The translations under genes were made by a program, and so were the position numbers. A model generated the notes under the pieces. That model was not told where the DNA came from. It searched no databases and saw only the letters and a list, made by a program, of their open reading frames with translations. DNA of 64,000 nt from Fibrella rubiginis (GTDB lineage: Bacteria; Bacteroidota; Bacteroidia; Cytophagales; Spirosomataceae), in the NCBI RefSeq assembly GCF_017353185.1, contig NZ_JAFMYV010000002.1, positions 310,001 through 374,000 of the forward strand. The letters run 5' to 3'. Positions 15,801 to 23,948 of this stretch are shown one piece after another. Each line of letters opens with the position of its first letter. Positions within the stretch are counted from its first letter, which is position 1.

Positions 15801-17382
15801 GGGCAAACTGCCGCTCGAAACCCAGGCCAAACCGGCCCATGAGGGTGTCGCGGGTGAGGTGTTCGACCTTGCCGAAGCGCGAGGCAATCATGGGCGTGAG
15901 CGTGAATGATACCAGCAGGCTGAAGAGCGTGGAGATGACCACCACGAGCGAAAACTCGCGTACCAGATCGCCCACCAGCCCCGGCGAAAACGACAGCGGC
16001 ACAAACACCACCACGTCGACAAGGGTGATGGCAATGGCCGCAAAGCCAATGTCGCCCCGCCCGTTCAGGGCCGCCGCCTTCCGGTCGTCGTCCGACGACA
16101 CGCCGTCTTTTTCCATGCGCTGATAAATGCTTTCCAGCACCACAATGGAGTCGTCGACCAGGATGCCGATTACCAGCGACAGGGCCAGCAGCGTGAGCAG
16201 GTTAAGCGAGAAGCCCAGCAGGTTCATGAAAATAAACGTCGACAGCAGCGAGGCGGGAATAGCCACCATCACGATCAGCGACGACCGCAGGCTGTGCAAA
16301 AACACGAACATTACCAGCGCCACCAGCCCAATGGCCAGCATCAGGTCGTGGTTAACGGCCGTTGCTGCCGCCAGCGTAAACTCCGACCCGTCCTGCGCCA
16401 CGGTGAAATGCAGGCCCGCCGAGGCATAGTCTTTTTCGAGTTGGGTCAACGTCCTGCGCACGGCGGCGCTCACTTCCACGTTGTTGGCACCCGCCTGTTT
16501 TTTCACCAGAATACCCACGGCTGCGTGGCCCTCGGGTTGGGCCGTGTCAGACGCCACCATGTAGCGGCTCCGGTTTTCGAGTTCTTTGGGTGTGAGCGAA
16601 ATGGCCGCTACGTCGCCCAGGAGCACCTTTTGACCCGCCGGGCTGCGGTACACCACAATGTCGCGGAGGTGATCGAGGGCATCGGTTTTGCCAACCACGC
16701 GCACCGAATAGGCCGCGTCGGCATCGCGTACGTTACCCGACGGCACGTTGAGGTTGGCGGCGCGAATGGCCCCGACCACCTGCAACGTAGAGAGGTTCAG
16801 GGCGCGGAGCCGGGCGGCATCGAGGGCGATGCTCACCTCGGCTTCGGGCAGGCCCACAAACTGCACCTGACCCACGCCCGCCACCTGCGACAGCCGCGGT
16901 TTGATCTGCGTTTTCAGCAACGTACCCAGTTCCAGATCAGAGAGCTTGCTGTTGGCCGCCAGTTGCACCACGGGCCGCTCGGTGAGCGAAAACCGGTCGA
17001 GCGTGGGCGTTTTAGCCCCCGTCGGCAACGTACCCGTCACGGTGTTGACTTTGCGCTGCACATCCTGCTGCGCTTTGTCAACGTCCACATCGTGCTTGAA
17101 TTCGACCATGACGACCGAGACGTTTTCGAGGGACAGCGAGGTGACGCGCTTGATCCGGTCGGCCGACGAAACGGCATCTTCGATGGGCTTGGTCAGCCCC
17201 GTTTCGACCTCCGCCGGCGACGCCCCCGGATAGGGCGTGGTGACGATAATGAACGGAATCGACATGTTTGGCAGGAGTTCGTACCGCATCTGCGTGTACG
17301 AATACAGCCCCAGAATGCCCAGTACCACAAACAGGACAATCACCAAAATAGGGCGGGTGATGGAGAGGAGAGTGAGTTTCAT
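12832..17382 (-). CDS. RND efflux pump fused to a TolC-like outer-membrane factor
   Basis: 1516 residues. Residues 1-1035 are a complete AcrB/MexB-type RND transporter: TM1 near the start, PFIIVTTPYPGASPAEVE, the paired Asp of TM4 in LVIGILVDDSIVVLES, and a final TM. Residues about 1085-1516 are a complete TolC/OprM-type outer membrane factor with two coiled-coil repeats. The joint (about 1036-1082) is a basic linker, then AELAVVALLLLAGNTLAQ, which looks like the signal peptide of a once separate TolC gene. With the RND C-terminus in the cytoplasm, this segment would carry the TolC part across the membrane and could be cut by signal peptidase. The adaptor gene lies upstream. Confidence 0.93.
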   Translation of the reverse strand: MKLTLLSITRPILVIVLFVVLGILGLYSYTQMRYELLPNMSIPFIIVTTPYPGASPAEVETGLTKPIEDAVSSADRIKRVTSLSLENVSVVMVEFKHDVDVDKAQQDVQRKVNTVTGTLPTGAKTPTLDRFSLTERPVVQLAANSKLSDLELGTLLKTQIKPRLSQVAGVGQVQFVGLPEAEVSIALDAARLRALNLSTLQVVGAIRAANLNVPSGNVRDADAAYSVRVVGKTDALDHLRDIVVYRSPAGQKVLLGDVAAISLTPKELENRSRYMVASDTAQPEGHAAVGILVKKQAGANNVEVSAAVRRTLTQLEKDYASAGLHFTVAQDGSEFTLAAATAVNHDLMLAIGLVALVMFVFLHSLRSSLIVMVAIPASLLSTFIFMNLLGFSLNLLTLLALSLVIGILVDDSIVVLESIYQRMEKDGVSSDDDRKAAALNGRGDIGFAAIAITLVDVVVFVPLSFSPGLVGDLVREFSLVVVISTLFSLLVSFTLTPMIASRFGKVEHLTRDTLMGRFGLGFERQFARLSAAYMRLLRRTLHYRKTTVLITLGLFLTALMLPGAGFIGGEFMAPADKGEINVVLQFPEGYKLEQTDAMAKQFEQKLYRLPDVRRVFTNVGANPEGWSSLPTSKNAVEFAVAFSPRNERDKDLNTLTREVKELAVQVPGARVRAYPLGLLGSDGAAPILLMVSGTNRDVLRRETTRLTEAIRQIPGTADVRFSGNVRKPELAITVDQEKLARYGLTTEAVGMAIRTALAGFDDLTMQQDNQTVTMRVRFAEAFRNRTEQIGQLTLTNAYGQPVELRQVATVRETFDPAILERKDRDNSMTITSQAVGRPSGDIGGDIQKAVADLKLDPSVQITYGGDLEMQDDSFGKLGLMFLAAIVFMYLVMVALYNSWAYPFVVLFSIPVALFGALFALALSMNSLNVFTILGLIMMLGLVAKNAILLVERTNENRERGLTVVDALLEAGHVRLRPILMTTLAMVIGMLPIALATGPGAEQKTGLAWALIGGLSSSMFLTLIFVPVVYYYVARLIEGRKGGGRKEEQGAPLAEKRRLIQAELAVVALLLLAGNTLAQPVPPSSISPSSVPFPLSLRQAANLVRQQNGEVRVARLGAQKADALIDETRRLGLPTVNGTVQYQRNISAPVFFFPAFSITPDGGFSLDNTRMTPVTAALQNQYNAGLTVGMPLVQPSLRVARRQATVGQQVALEQERAVTNRQLADVKKLYLNTLLAKEQRVLIAQSIGRAEQALREVRNLYRAQLVTDADTLRAFVEVENLRPTLSKLDRSVRLLKGQLLVLTGLPADTDLMLTDSLTYPDAAIVAEEASIEGAYTQRPELRQLALGVAASELQEQLEQVRRRPTLNAFGQVGTLSQTGSFRFSDSRWPVVSFVGLQLNVPIVNAATAPKIQQARLAQQQAQEQLRYTRTAIANEVRSCLYALDEARDRIRAQAGVVRAAERSYTRTESRYRQGLTKLGDLTDAELALRQAQTNRLQAIYDYQVAQVELERAKGEVE
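14098..14280. repeat. Purine/pyrimidine-biased short repeats at the fusion joint
   Basis: Two low-complexity tracts flank the joint: 14098-14150 (gga/gag-rich on the plus strand) and 14246-14275, with three ttcc repeats followed by tcc repeats. Both are in frame here. Such tracts slip easily, so reading frame across the fusion could vary among cells or strains. Confidence 0.5.
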
Positions 17383-17390
17383 GAGTGAAC

Positions 17391-17508
17391 GAGCGAAAGA
17401 GTGAATGGCGAAAGAGTGAATGGTAATAGAGCGAATGGAGAAAGGGCTGACCGGTGCAGCGAGGGTTTACGCTGGCGTAAGCCTTTCGCGCTTTCACCCG
17501 CTCACCAT
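17391..17508. repeat. Short tandem and inverted repeats between adaptor and pump genes
   Basis: Two direct copies of gcgaaagagtgaatg plus degenerate ones, then an inverted segment (gtttacgctggcgtaagc) and a reverse-complement copy of the gtgaatgg unit (ccattcac). The region can fold into a long imperfect hairpin inside the operon. It may adjust the adaptor to pump ratio; this is inference. Confidence 0.5.
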
Positions 17509-18561
17509 TCACTCACTTACCACTACAGTTTGTCCTTCTTTTAATCCTTCTGTGCCGCTGACGACCACTTGTTCGCCAGGCTGTAAACCCTTGTTAACCA
17601 GTAGCGTCGTGCCGAAGGTGGGGCCGGGCTGGATGGGGCGGAGGCTGAGCTGCCTGCCCTGCACCACGTAGACGGCGGGCGTGGCACTGGTGGTGACAAG
17701 GGCCGCGCGGGGGATCGTCAGGCCACTGGCGCGGCTGGCGTTGGGCACCGAAACCCCCGCCGTCATGCCCACCCGGAGCGGAGCGCTGTGCGAATTGGCC
17801 ACCCGGATTTCGACCGGAAACTTGCCCGTATCGCCGCCCTTCAGCCGTACCTGCTGCACCGTGCCCATCATAGACTGGCCGGGGTACATATCGAACTGCA
17901 CCGCCACGTGCCGACCGGGCCGGAGCTGGTCTACTTCGGCTTCGGGAACACCCACCACCAGTTTCACCGCCGACACGTCGGTGATGGTCAGCAGCGGCGC
18001 GCCGGGGGCAATAAACATGCCCGGCTCCACCAGTTTGGTGGTCACGATGCCACTGATGGGTGCCTTCACGACCGCATCGCGGAGCTGCTTGCGGAGCGTG
18101 AGCAGTTGGGTCTCCAGAGTACGCACCTGCAGGCGGGCGTTCTCTACGTCGGTGAGGGGTACGTTGTTTTCGCGCTGCAGCGTTTCGTAGCGGGCGAGGT
18201 CGGTTTGGGCTTTGTGTCGTTGTGCTTCGGCCTGGGCAATGGCAATGGTGGTCAGTTCGGTATCCACCGTCAGCACGGGCTGCCCTTCGCGCACAGGCCC
18301 GTCGAGGTGGGCGGTAAGGGTGCGGATGGTGCCCTGCGTGGTGGCGTTCATGGTGACCTCGCGCCAGCACTCGGTCTTGCCCACATACTGCGCCGCTTCT
18401 GAAAAGGATTGCCGGGTGACGGGGGCCGTAGATACGGTGGTAATGAGCGCTTTCTGCGCATCCCGAATTTGTCCGGCCTGCTTCTGTTTGTTGCTCATCA
18501 GCAGGGCGGTGGTGCCGCCCATACAGGTCAGGATACCAAGGATAGTGACTAACTTTTTCAT
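17509..18561 (-). CDS. RND periplasmic adaptor (HlyD/AcrA family)
   Basis: 350 residues from the ATG at 18561 (MKKLVTILGILTCMGG, signal/anchor segment). Order: N-terminal barrel strand, lipoyl half (GTIRTLTAHLDGPVREGQPVLTVD), coiled-coil hairpin (about residues 95-150), second lipoyl half (VVKAPISGIVTTKLVEPGMFIAPG), beta-barrel (VKLVVGVPEAEVDQLRPGR) and membrane-proximal domain. It bridges the RND pump and outer membrane factor of the gene 126 bp downstream. The promoter with the repeat box lies at 18657-18749. Confidence 0.92.
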   Translation of the reverse strand: MKKLVTILGILTCMGGTTALLMSNKQKQAGQIRDAQKALITTVSTAPVTRQSFSEAAQYVGKTECWREVTMNATTQGTIRTLTAHLDGPVREGQPVLTVDTELTTIAIAQAEAQRHKAQTDLARYETLQRENNVPLTDVENARLQVRTLETQLLTLRKQLRDAVVKAPISGIVTTKLVEPGMFIAPGAPLLTITDVSAVKLVVGVPEAEVDQLRPGRHVAVQFDMYPGQSMMGTVQQVRLKGGDTGKFPVEIRVANSHSAPLRVGMTAGVSVPNASRASGLTIPRAALVTTSATPAVYVVQGRQLSLRPIQPGPTFGTTLLVNKGLQPGEQVVVSGTEGLKEGQTVVVSE

Positions 18562-18656
18562 GTGTAGTTGTCCAGATGTGGTCATCGTCGGCCCGTCAGC
18601 AATGGGCAGGTCGGCAGGTGGCCGATGAAAAAAGAGGTTGGCTTCGAAAAGCGATG

Positions 18657-18749
18657 TAAAGGTTGACAGGCTACGCACCGGGCACTACGGTAAGCTTAAC
18701 GAAAACGGGTAAAGCCGGGCTGAAACGAAAAAAGCCGCTGATGAAGCGG
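18657..18749 (-). promoter_or_regulatory. Triple CCGnTTCA-like box plus -7 element (efflux operon)
   Basis: Minus strand: CCGCTTCA (18742-18749), TCGTTTCA (18721-18728), then a degenerate CCGTTTTC (18701-18708), spaced 21 and 20 bp, followed by about 36 bp and AACCTTTA (18657-18664). Leader about 95 nt. The two best copies are one repeat further upstream than in the other promoters. Confidence 0.5.
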
Positions 18750-18753
18750 CTTT
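18731..18753. terminator. Terminator of gene 18775-19119
   Basis: Stem aaagccgct / agcggcttt (18731-18739 with 18745-18753) with a T-run on the minus strand, 21 bp behind the stop. Confidence 0.7.
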
Positions 18754-18774
18754 GTGGGAAGGCGTGTGGACCTG

Positions 18775-19119
18775 TTATTTTCTGTCGAATTGGCCCGCTA
18801 CCAACTGGCGGTCTGCCGGGAACTGGTGCGTTTTGTTCCAGGCCAACAGGGTCTTTTCCAGCACCGCATTCAGGTTTCGTTTTGTTTTCGCCCGGTTAAT
18901 GTTCAGGCGGCGGGTCAGGCGTTCTTCGTAGATGAGCTGAGACTGATCCGTGTAAAACCGAACCACGCACTGACGGCCCCTGGCGGGCATTTCGATTACC
19001 CAGGACCCTTCGCGCGACACGATGGGCGCTTTTGCTTTTCGGGGTTGCGCCTGTCCGGCAAGTGAAGCAACAAGCAAAAGAGCCACGAAGGCTGAGCGGA
19101 CGTTAACGGATATGTTCAT
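18775..19119 (-). CDS. Small exported protein, unknown
   Basis: 114 residues with a signal peptide (FVALLLVASLAGQAQ) and a basic mature part. A Lys/Arg-rich stretch PRKAKAP is followed by WVIEMPARGRQCVVRFYTDQ, then a helical C-terminal half rich in Arg, Lys and Asn. No family is recognised. It is monocistronic with its own -7 element (TACGTTTG, 19163-19170) and terminator, and diverges from the LytS kinase at 19371. Confidence 0.7.
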   Translation of the reverse strand: MNISVNVRSAFVALLLVASLAGQAQPRKAKAPIVSREGSWVIEMPARGRQCVVRFYTDQSQLIYEERLTRRLNINRAKTKRNLNAVLEKTLLAWNKTHQFPADRQLVAGQFDRK

Positions 19120-19162
19120 GGTGTTTATCTGGTTGGCGGACTGTCGGTGTTGACAACCGGAT

Positions 19163-19170
19163 CAAACGTA
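19163..19170 (-). promoter_or_regulatory. -7 element TACGTTTG of gene 18775-19119
   Basis: A perfect TAnnTTTG on the minus strand about 43 bp before the ATG. No CCGnTTCA box precedes it. Confidence 0.5.
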
Positions 19171-19370
19171 CCCACATCGGCCACGGTCCGCTGGCAAAAT
19201 CGCCCGGTGCTGACTTGCCGTTGCCACACGGCAATGGGCTGACGATCAGCGCCGTTTGTGGCCCGGCGGGGCTGTTCGGCGACGGTCCGTTACCGTTGGT
19301 CGACAAATAGCCCTGTTCGTAAGGCGACGTGCTGCGTTTGGCTATCTTCGGGTAAGAAACCCAACGCCTT

Positions 19371-20528
19371 ATGTCTCTTTGGTCTACCGAATTTGTGTTT
19401 TCAAATCAACGGCGCCACTGGCTGGCGCGGCATGGGTTGTTCTGGCTCACCTGGGCACTTTTTTTCACGATCATCTATGGGTTCCTGCCCGCAGCGTACC
19501 TGATGCAACGGGGCGTGGTCTGGTCGACTGCTTTTCCGCGCGGTTTCACCATCTCGTCCATCGAATCGGTGTTGTTCATGCCTACCCATATGCTGATGAC
19601 CTACGGGCTTATCTACTGGCTCATCCCGCGCTACCTGTATCCGGGGCGGTACGGCTGGTTGCTGGTGAACATCCTGGTGCTGGGCCTCCTCACGTCGTTG
19701 ACGTCGGCCATGCTCGCTGAATATCTCGTCAACCCGTTACGATTGCAGACAGGTGGCCCGAAAGTGGTCAGTTCGTTTTCCTTTGCCATCATCGCCGGTA
19801 TGCGCGGCGGCATCACCGTAGGCGGGTTTGCGGCCTCCATCAAACTGGCCAAAGACTGGTACCTGAAGCAGCAGGCCTACCAGCAAATCGGGCGCGAGAA
19901 GCTCAAGGCCGAACTGCAACTCCTTAAAGCACAGATTCATCCGCACTTTTTGTTTAATACGCTCAACAACCTTTACGCGCTCACGCTACGTCAGTCGGAG
20001 CAGTCACCGGCGGTGGTGCTGAAACTGTCGGAACTGCTGAGCTACATGCTTTACGACTGCAACGCCGCCGAGGTGCCCCTCGACAAGGAGATTCAGTTCA
20101 TGCGCAACTACATCGGCCTGGAGCAACTCCGTTATGGCGACCGGCTCGATATGTCGGTGACCATTTCGAGCAACTACCCGCAGCAGACCATTGCGCCACT
20201 TTTGCTGATTCCGTTTCTGGAAAATGCCTTTAAACACGGCACAAGCGAACAACTGGAGCAAGCCTGGATGCATGTCGATCTGACAGTGCAGGAGGAAACG
20301 TTGAAATTCAAGCTGATCAACAGTCGCGAAACAACCGAGCATGAGGCCGACTACGTGGGTGGTATCGGGCTGGAAAACGTAAAGAAACGCCTGCAACTGA
20401 TCTACGCCGACCGCTACAGCCTGCACATCACCGCCGAAGACGAAACGTTTATGGTTGTGCTGACGCTGGCCCTGTCGCCGCTGACGGGCGCCGCCGTATC
20501 GACCCCTCAACTTCAGGAAGCCCACTAA
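19371..20528 (+). CDS. LytS-type sensor histidine kinase paired with LytTR regulator
   Basis: 385 residues. Four hydrophobic segments between residues 20 and 160 (LFWLTWALFFTIIYGFLP, MLMTYGLIYWLIP, LLVNILVLGLLTSL, AIIAGMRGGITVGGFA), then a coiled linker, AQIHPHFLFNTLNNL (phospho-acceptor H192) and an ATP-binding part (IPFLENAFKHG, GGIGLENVKKRL). The LytTR regulator starts 12 bp after the stop, so the two form a classic operon. It is the only complete LytS/LytTR pair in the window and lies between two loci that carry the tandem box. Confidence 0.93.
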   Translation: MSLWSTEFVFSNQRRHWLARHGLFWLTWALFFTIIYGFLPAAYLMQRGVVWSTAFPRGFTISSIESVLFMPTHMLMTYGLIYWLIPRYLYPGRYGWLLVNILVLGLLTSLTSAMLAEYLVNPLRLQTGGPKVVSSFSFAIIAGMRGGITVGGFAASIKLAKDWYLKQQAYQQIGREKLKAELQLLKAQIHPHFLFNTLNNLYALTLRQSEQSPAVVLKLSELLSYMLYDCNAAEVPLDKEIQFMRNYIGLEQLRYGDRLDMSVTISSNYPQQTIAPLLLIPFLENAFKHGTSEQLEQAWMHVDLTVQEETLKFKLINSRETTEHEADYVGGIGLENVKKRLQLIYADRYSLHITAEDETFMVVLTLALSPLTGAAVSTPQLQEAH

Positions 20529-20540
20529 CCCCCTGCTGCC

Positions 20541-21308
20541 ATGACGATCAACTGCCTGCTTGTTGATGACGAACCACCCGCGCTGGACGTTATCGAATCG
20601 TATATCGACCTGATCGATGGGTTGACGGTGGTGGGCACCTGCACCAACGCCGTGCAGGCCTTTAGCCGCCTGCAGGAAACCCCCGTCGACCTGATGTTTC
20701 TGGACATCAAAATGCCTAAACTGCTGGGCACCGACTTTCTGCGTAGCCTGCGTCAGCCGCCCAAAGTCATCTTCACCACCGCCTACCGCGACTATGCACT
20801 GGACGGGTATGAACTGGACGTGGTCGATTACCTGCTGAAGCCTATCTCGTTCGAGCGTTTTTTGCGGGCCGTGTCTAAAGTGATGAAAGCCGAGCCGCTG
20901 CCATTGGCAACCAATCCCACAGCTTCTTTACCCGGTACGTTGGCGGATGCCTCATCGGCACTAACACCGGTCAATTCGTTTCTCTACTTCCGGGCCGACC
21001 GCAAAATGGTCAAGGTCTTTACCCACGACATCTGTTACGTAGAAAGCCTGAAGGATTACGTTAGAATCGTGACCACAACGGCCAGACCGCTGCTGGTGAA
21101 ACAAAGCATCAGTTCACTGGAGACCATGTTGCCCGATAGTGCCTTTGCGCGTATTCACCGCTCCTTTATTGTGGCCATCGGCAAGATTACAGCCTACACC
21201 CCCACCCACGTGGAGGTTGCCGGGCAGGAACTACCCATCGGCCGGCTGTACCAGAAGGACATTGGGCGGGCGCTGGAAAAAAGTCCAGATCGGTTGGATT
21301 ACCAGTAG
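20541..21308 (+). CDS. LytTR-family response regulator
   Basis: 255 residues. Receiver domain 1-120 with acidic pocket DDE (residues 9-11), phospho-acceptor D55 in MFLDIKMPK and a conserved Lys in LLKPISFERFL. After a Pro/Ala/Ser linker, residues about 150-250 form the LytTR DNA-binding domain (FYFRADRKMVKVF, ICYVESLKDYVRI, IHRSFIVAIGKI, LPIGRLYQKDI). LytTR domains bind pairs of short direct repeats spaced about two helical turns apart, which fits the 21-bp-period boxes found at thirteen promoters nearby. That link is inference. Confidence 0.94.
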   Translation: MTINCLLVDDEPPALDVIESYIDLIDGLTVVGTCTNAVQAFSRLQETPVDLMFLDIKMPKLLGTDFLRSLRQPPKVIFTTAYRDYALDGYELDVVDYLLKPISFERFLRAVSKVMKAEPLPLATNPTASLPGTLADASSALTPVNSFLYFRADRKMVKVFTHDICYVESLKDYVRIVTTTARPLLVKQSISSLETMLPDSAFARIHRSFIVAIGKITAYTPTHVEVAGQELPIGRLYQKDIGRALEKSPDRLDYQ

Positions 21309-21347
21309 CGTGTTCAACGGGATAATCGGTAAACTTATCGCCGGTAC

Positions 21348-22658
21348 CTACACGGCAACCAGGGCCTGCTTTTCCAGCAGGTCATGGATATGCTGTTCGG
21401 CCAGTTTGTTGGCATTGTACTGGCTCAGTTCGCGCCCCAACCGGCGGACGTTCTGCCGGTAGCCGGGGTCGGTGAGCAGTGTGCCCACGGCCTGGCGAAT
21501 CTGGGCGGGTTTGGGCGTTTCGGTCTTTAGGTTAATCCCTACCTGGCAGTAGCCAATGCGGGCGGCAATCTCGTTTTTACCCTCGTGAACGCCCGCTACC
21601 ATTATGGGCAGGTTGTTTTGCAGAGCCAGCATCACGCCCCCATAGCCACCATTGGTCACGTACACGTCGGCGTAGGGCATCACGGCGTTGAACGGAATAA
21701 AGTCGTCGATGATGAAGTTATCGTGCGGAAACCGGTCGCGTAGTTCCTCTGTTTGCGCCCCGCCCGTGGTGGCAATAACCAGCGTGGTGGGGTCGTCCTG
21801 AAACGCCTCCAGTGTGGGCACCAGCAGTTTCTCGACGTCACGCTCAACCGTGCCCTGCGTCACCAGCACCACTTTGGTATAGGAAAGGACCTTGCCCGCC
21901 TGGTCGAATGAGCGCCGTTTGCCGCTGCTGAAGGGCAACAGTGGCCCCACAAACCGGACAGTAGGACTAATACGGCGGCGTGGGTACTCGAACCCTGGCA
22001 CACCACTTTGCAGGTACAAGTCGGCCGAGCGCACCAGGTAATCGAACATGAAGTCTGACACAGGGGGCAGGCCCTGCCCGGCGCGGAGTTGATTGTGCAG
22101 GTCGTTGCAGGGTTTGAATAAAACGTGCTGCACCATATAGCGCAAAAAACGCTGATACTGGCGGCCAATAAACCCCGCCCTGGGTGGCATGCCCATCCCC
22201 GACGGCCCTACCCACTCGTCGGATTCGGCCAGCGGGATCACACCCACGGCCACCGATTTCACGGACAGCAACTGCTGGATAAAGGACCCGCCAATGAAGG
22301 CCACGTCGTGGATGATAAGGTCGAAGGGCCAGTCGGCATGAATAGCTTTCAGGTCGTCGACAAACTCCGGGGCGCGAAGCAGAAAGACCTCGTTGATGTC
22401 GAAGCGGAGCCGGGCGATGGTGTTTTTCAGGCGGCTACGGTCGGGAAACACGCTGTCGAGGTTTTCCTGGTTGACGGTTTTGGCCCGCACAAAGGGGTAG
22501 TGGTGCAGACCAAGATCTTTAACCCGTTCACCATAGTCGCCGCCAACATACCAGCGGACGTCGTGCCCAAGCTGGTGCAGGTGAACGGCAAGGCCCGTAA
22601 GCGGGCTGAAATGGCCATCCATGGGCATGGTGGCAAAGAGAATGCGTTGGGAGTTCAT
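21348..22658 (-). CDS. UGT/MGT-type glycosyltransferase
   Basis: 436 residues from the ATG at 22658 (MNSQRILFATMPMDGHFSPL). GT-B fold: N-terminal acceptor domain and C-terminal nucleotide-sugar domain with TQGTVERDVEKLL and the signature region DDFIPFNAVMPYADVYVTNGGYGGVMLALQNNLPIM. In such enzymes the usual HGG is here NGGYGG. Members glucosylate macrolides, flavonoids and other lipophilic aglycones, often as drug inactivation. Together with the efflux system upstream this suggests a detoxification theme. The promoter box is at 22686-22779. Confidence 0.88.
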   Translation of the reverse strand: MNSQRILFATMPMDGHFSPLTGLAVHLHQLGHDVRWYVGGDYGERVKDLGLHHYPFVRAKTVNQENLDSVFPDRSRLKNTIARLRFDINEVFLLRAPEFVDDLKAIHADWPFDLIIHDVAFIGGSFIQQLLSVKSVAVGVIPLAESDEWVGPSGMGMPPRAGFIGRQYQRFLRYMVQHVLFKPCNDLHNQLRAGQGLPPVSDFMFDYLVRSADLYLQSGVPGFEYPRRRISPTVRFVGPLLPFSSGKRRSFDQAGKVLSYTKVVLVTQGTVERDVEKLLVPTLEAFQDDPTTLVIATTGGAQTEELRDRFPHDNFIIDDFIPFNAVMPYADVYVTNGGYGGVMLALQNNLPIMVAGVHEGKNEIAARIGYCQVGINLKTETPKPAQIRQAVGTLLTDPGYRQNVRRLGRELSQYNANKLAEQHIHDLLEKQALVAV

Positions 22659-22685
22659 GTGTTGTTTACCTGTTGTTTGTGCGGC

Positions 22686-22779
22686 CAAAAATGACGCGTG
22701 GCCAACCGGTACCCAATGCCCAACTACCTGAACCGGAAGAAGCAGACGATGAGGCTGTTCATTACCCGGTCTGAAACGA
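22686..22779 (-). promoter_or_regulatory. CCGnTTCA box plus -7 element (glycosyltransferase)
   Basis: Minus strand: TCGTTTCA (22772-22779), a degenerate copy (22750-22757), CCGGTTCA (22729-22736), steps of 22 and 21, then 35 bp and CATTTTTG (22686-22693). The region is shared with the divergent barrel gene, which has its own box at 22882. Confidence 0.55.
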
Positions 22780-22881
22780 CACCCGGCGAAACACCCTTCT
22801 AGCAGGATGCCCGGATCACCCTCGTCGGCAGGGGTAAGCCACCTTCTCTGACCTGCTTCCCCTCTTCACCATACGGTTCCG

Positions 22882-22953
22882 CCGGTTCGGCCTGCGAATT
22901 ATACAGTTCACGCAGAAGGCCAGCTGTAGTAGGGGCGGGGGTTATCAATTTTG
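22882..22953 (+). promoter_or_regulatory. Tandem CCGnTTCA-like box plus -7 element (barrel protein 23002)
   Basis: Plus strand: CCGGTTCG (22882-22889), ACAGTTCA (22903-22910), period 21, 35 bp, CAATTTTG (22946-22953). A further weak copy, CCTCTTCA, is 21 bp upstream (22861). It makes the 340-bp divergent region with the glycosyltransferase a doubly controlled one. Confidence 0.5.
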
Positions 22954-23001
22954 TGGTGTTCAACACGAACAATGACAACAAATCGAAACCTTTCGCTTAT
23001 C

Positions 23002-23895
23002 ATGAACAACGCAATTTTACTTCTCGCTCTGGCCGTTGCGCCACTTGGTTTATCGGCTCAGCACAAGCCTGCGGCCCGTAAACCAACCACATCGTCGGTT
23101 CGCTCCACTGCCACCCGGCCCACCACCCGTCCGGCCCATGCATCGACGGTTGCCAAGGCCCCGGCTGCCGAACCCATTGCCGCCAGCGCACCCACCACTG
23201 CCCCGGCAATAACCACCCGGCCAGAAGCCGCCGTCGTGTCGGCCCCGGCTACCCCGCCCGCTACGTCAACAGCGAAAGCGACTAAACCGGCTCCTGTTGC
23301 GCAAGTGAAAATCAGCCCGGAACGCACCCGGGAAAGCGGTTTCCGCGTTGGCTTCCGGGCCGGTGGGAGCGGCGCCACTGTGTCGGGTGCGTCGGCCGAC
23401 GCCTTTGGGAGCGGCACGAGCATCGAGCCAGTTACGGGTTTCCATGCGGGCCTGGTGCTGAGCTTCGGCCGTCGTGCCTTTACGATCCAGCCCGAAGTGC
23501 TTTACTCGCAATACGGGTTCAACGTAACGGCGGGGACGGACTATGCCCGGGTCAAGTATAATTTGGTGGAGGTGCCGGTCATGCTGAAATACACCTTCGG
23601 CCAGTCGACTATGCGCTTTTTTGTCAATGCTGGGCCAACGGCAACGTATTTGCTCAACGGCACGATCACCGTAAAAGAAGGGGGCGAAACCAGCCAGGCA
23701 GACATACCCATTGGCCCCAACGATGGCCGCATCAACTACGGTGGGTCGCTGGGGCTGGGCGTGGCGATGAAAGCCGGATCGGGCAGCTTCCAGCTTGAGG
23801 CGCGCGGTACTTACCTGAAAACGAGCGACGGCAACACCAGCCTGCAGAATGCGAAACTGTCAGTAGCCTACCTGCTGCCACTGGGCGGCCGATAA
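23002..23895 (+). CDS. PorT-type outer-membrane beta-barrel protein
   Basis: 297 residues. Signal peptide (MNNAILLLALAVAPLGLSAQ), then an Ala/Thr/Pro-rich, low-complexity stretch to about residue 100, then a beta-barrel (GFRVGFRAGGSGATVSG, GLVLSFGRRAFTIQPEVLYSQYGFN, VPVMLKYTFG, LGLGVAMKAGSGSFQLEARG) ending in a short strand. It fits the outer-membrane beta-barrel family (OMP_b-brl_2) common in Bacteroidota. The ATG at 22972 is an alternative start. Function unknown. Confidence 0.82.
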   Translation: MNNAILLLALAVAPLGLSAQHKPAARKPTTSSVRSTATRPTTRPAHASTVAKAPAAEPIAASAPTTAPAITTRPEAAVVSAPATPPATSTAKATKPAPVAQVKISPERTRESGFRVGFRAGGSGATVSGASADAFGSGTSIEPVTGFHAGLVLSFGRRAFTIQPEVLYSQYGFNVTAGTDYARVKYNLVEVPVMLKYTFGQSTMRFFVNAGPTATYLLNGTITVKEGGETSQADIPIGPNDGRINYGGSLGLGVAMKAGSGSFQLEARGTYLKTSDGNTSLQNAKLSVAYLLPLGGR

Positions 23896-23948
23896 CCGCC
23901 CCACCCCCCGAGTCAAAACACCAACCATATGCTTAAACCAAATGTAGC

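Noticed and set aside
16294-17388. 364-codon plus-strand frame opposite the RND gene
   Set aside because: It is a complementary shadow: the minus strand encodes a well-conserved RND transporter, and the plus frame is His/Gly/Arg-rich without any domain. The same holds for frames at 43666-44736 and 9508-10281.
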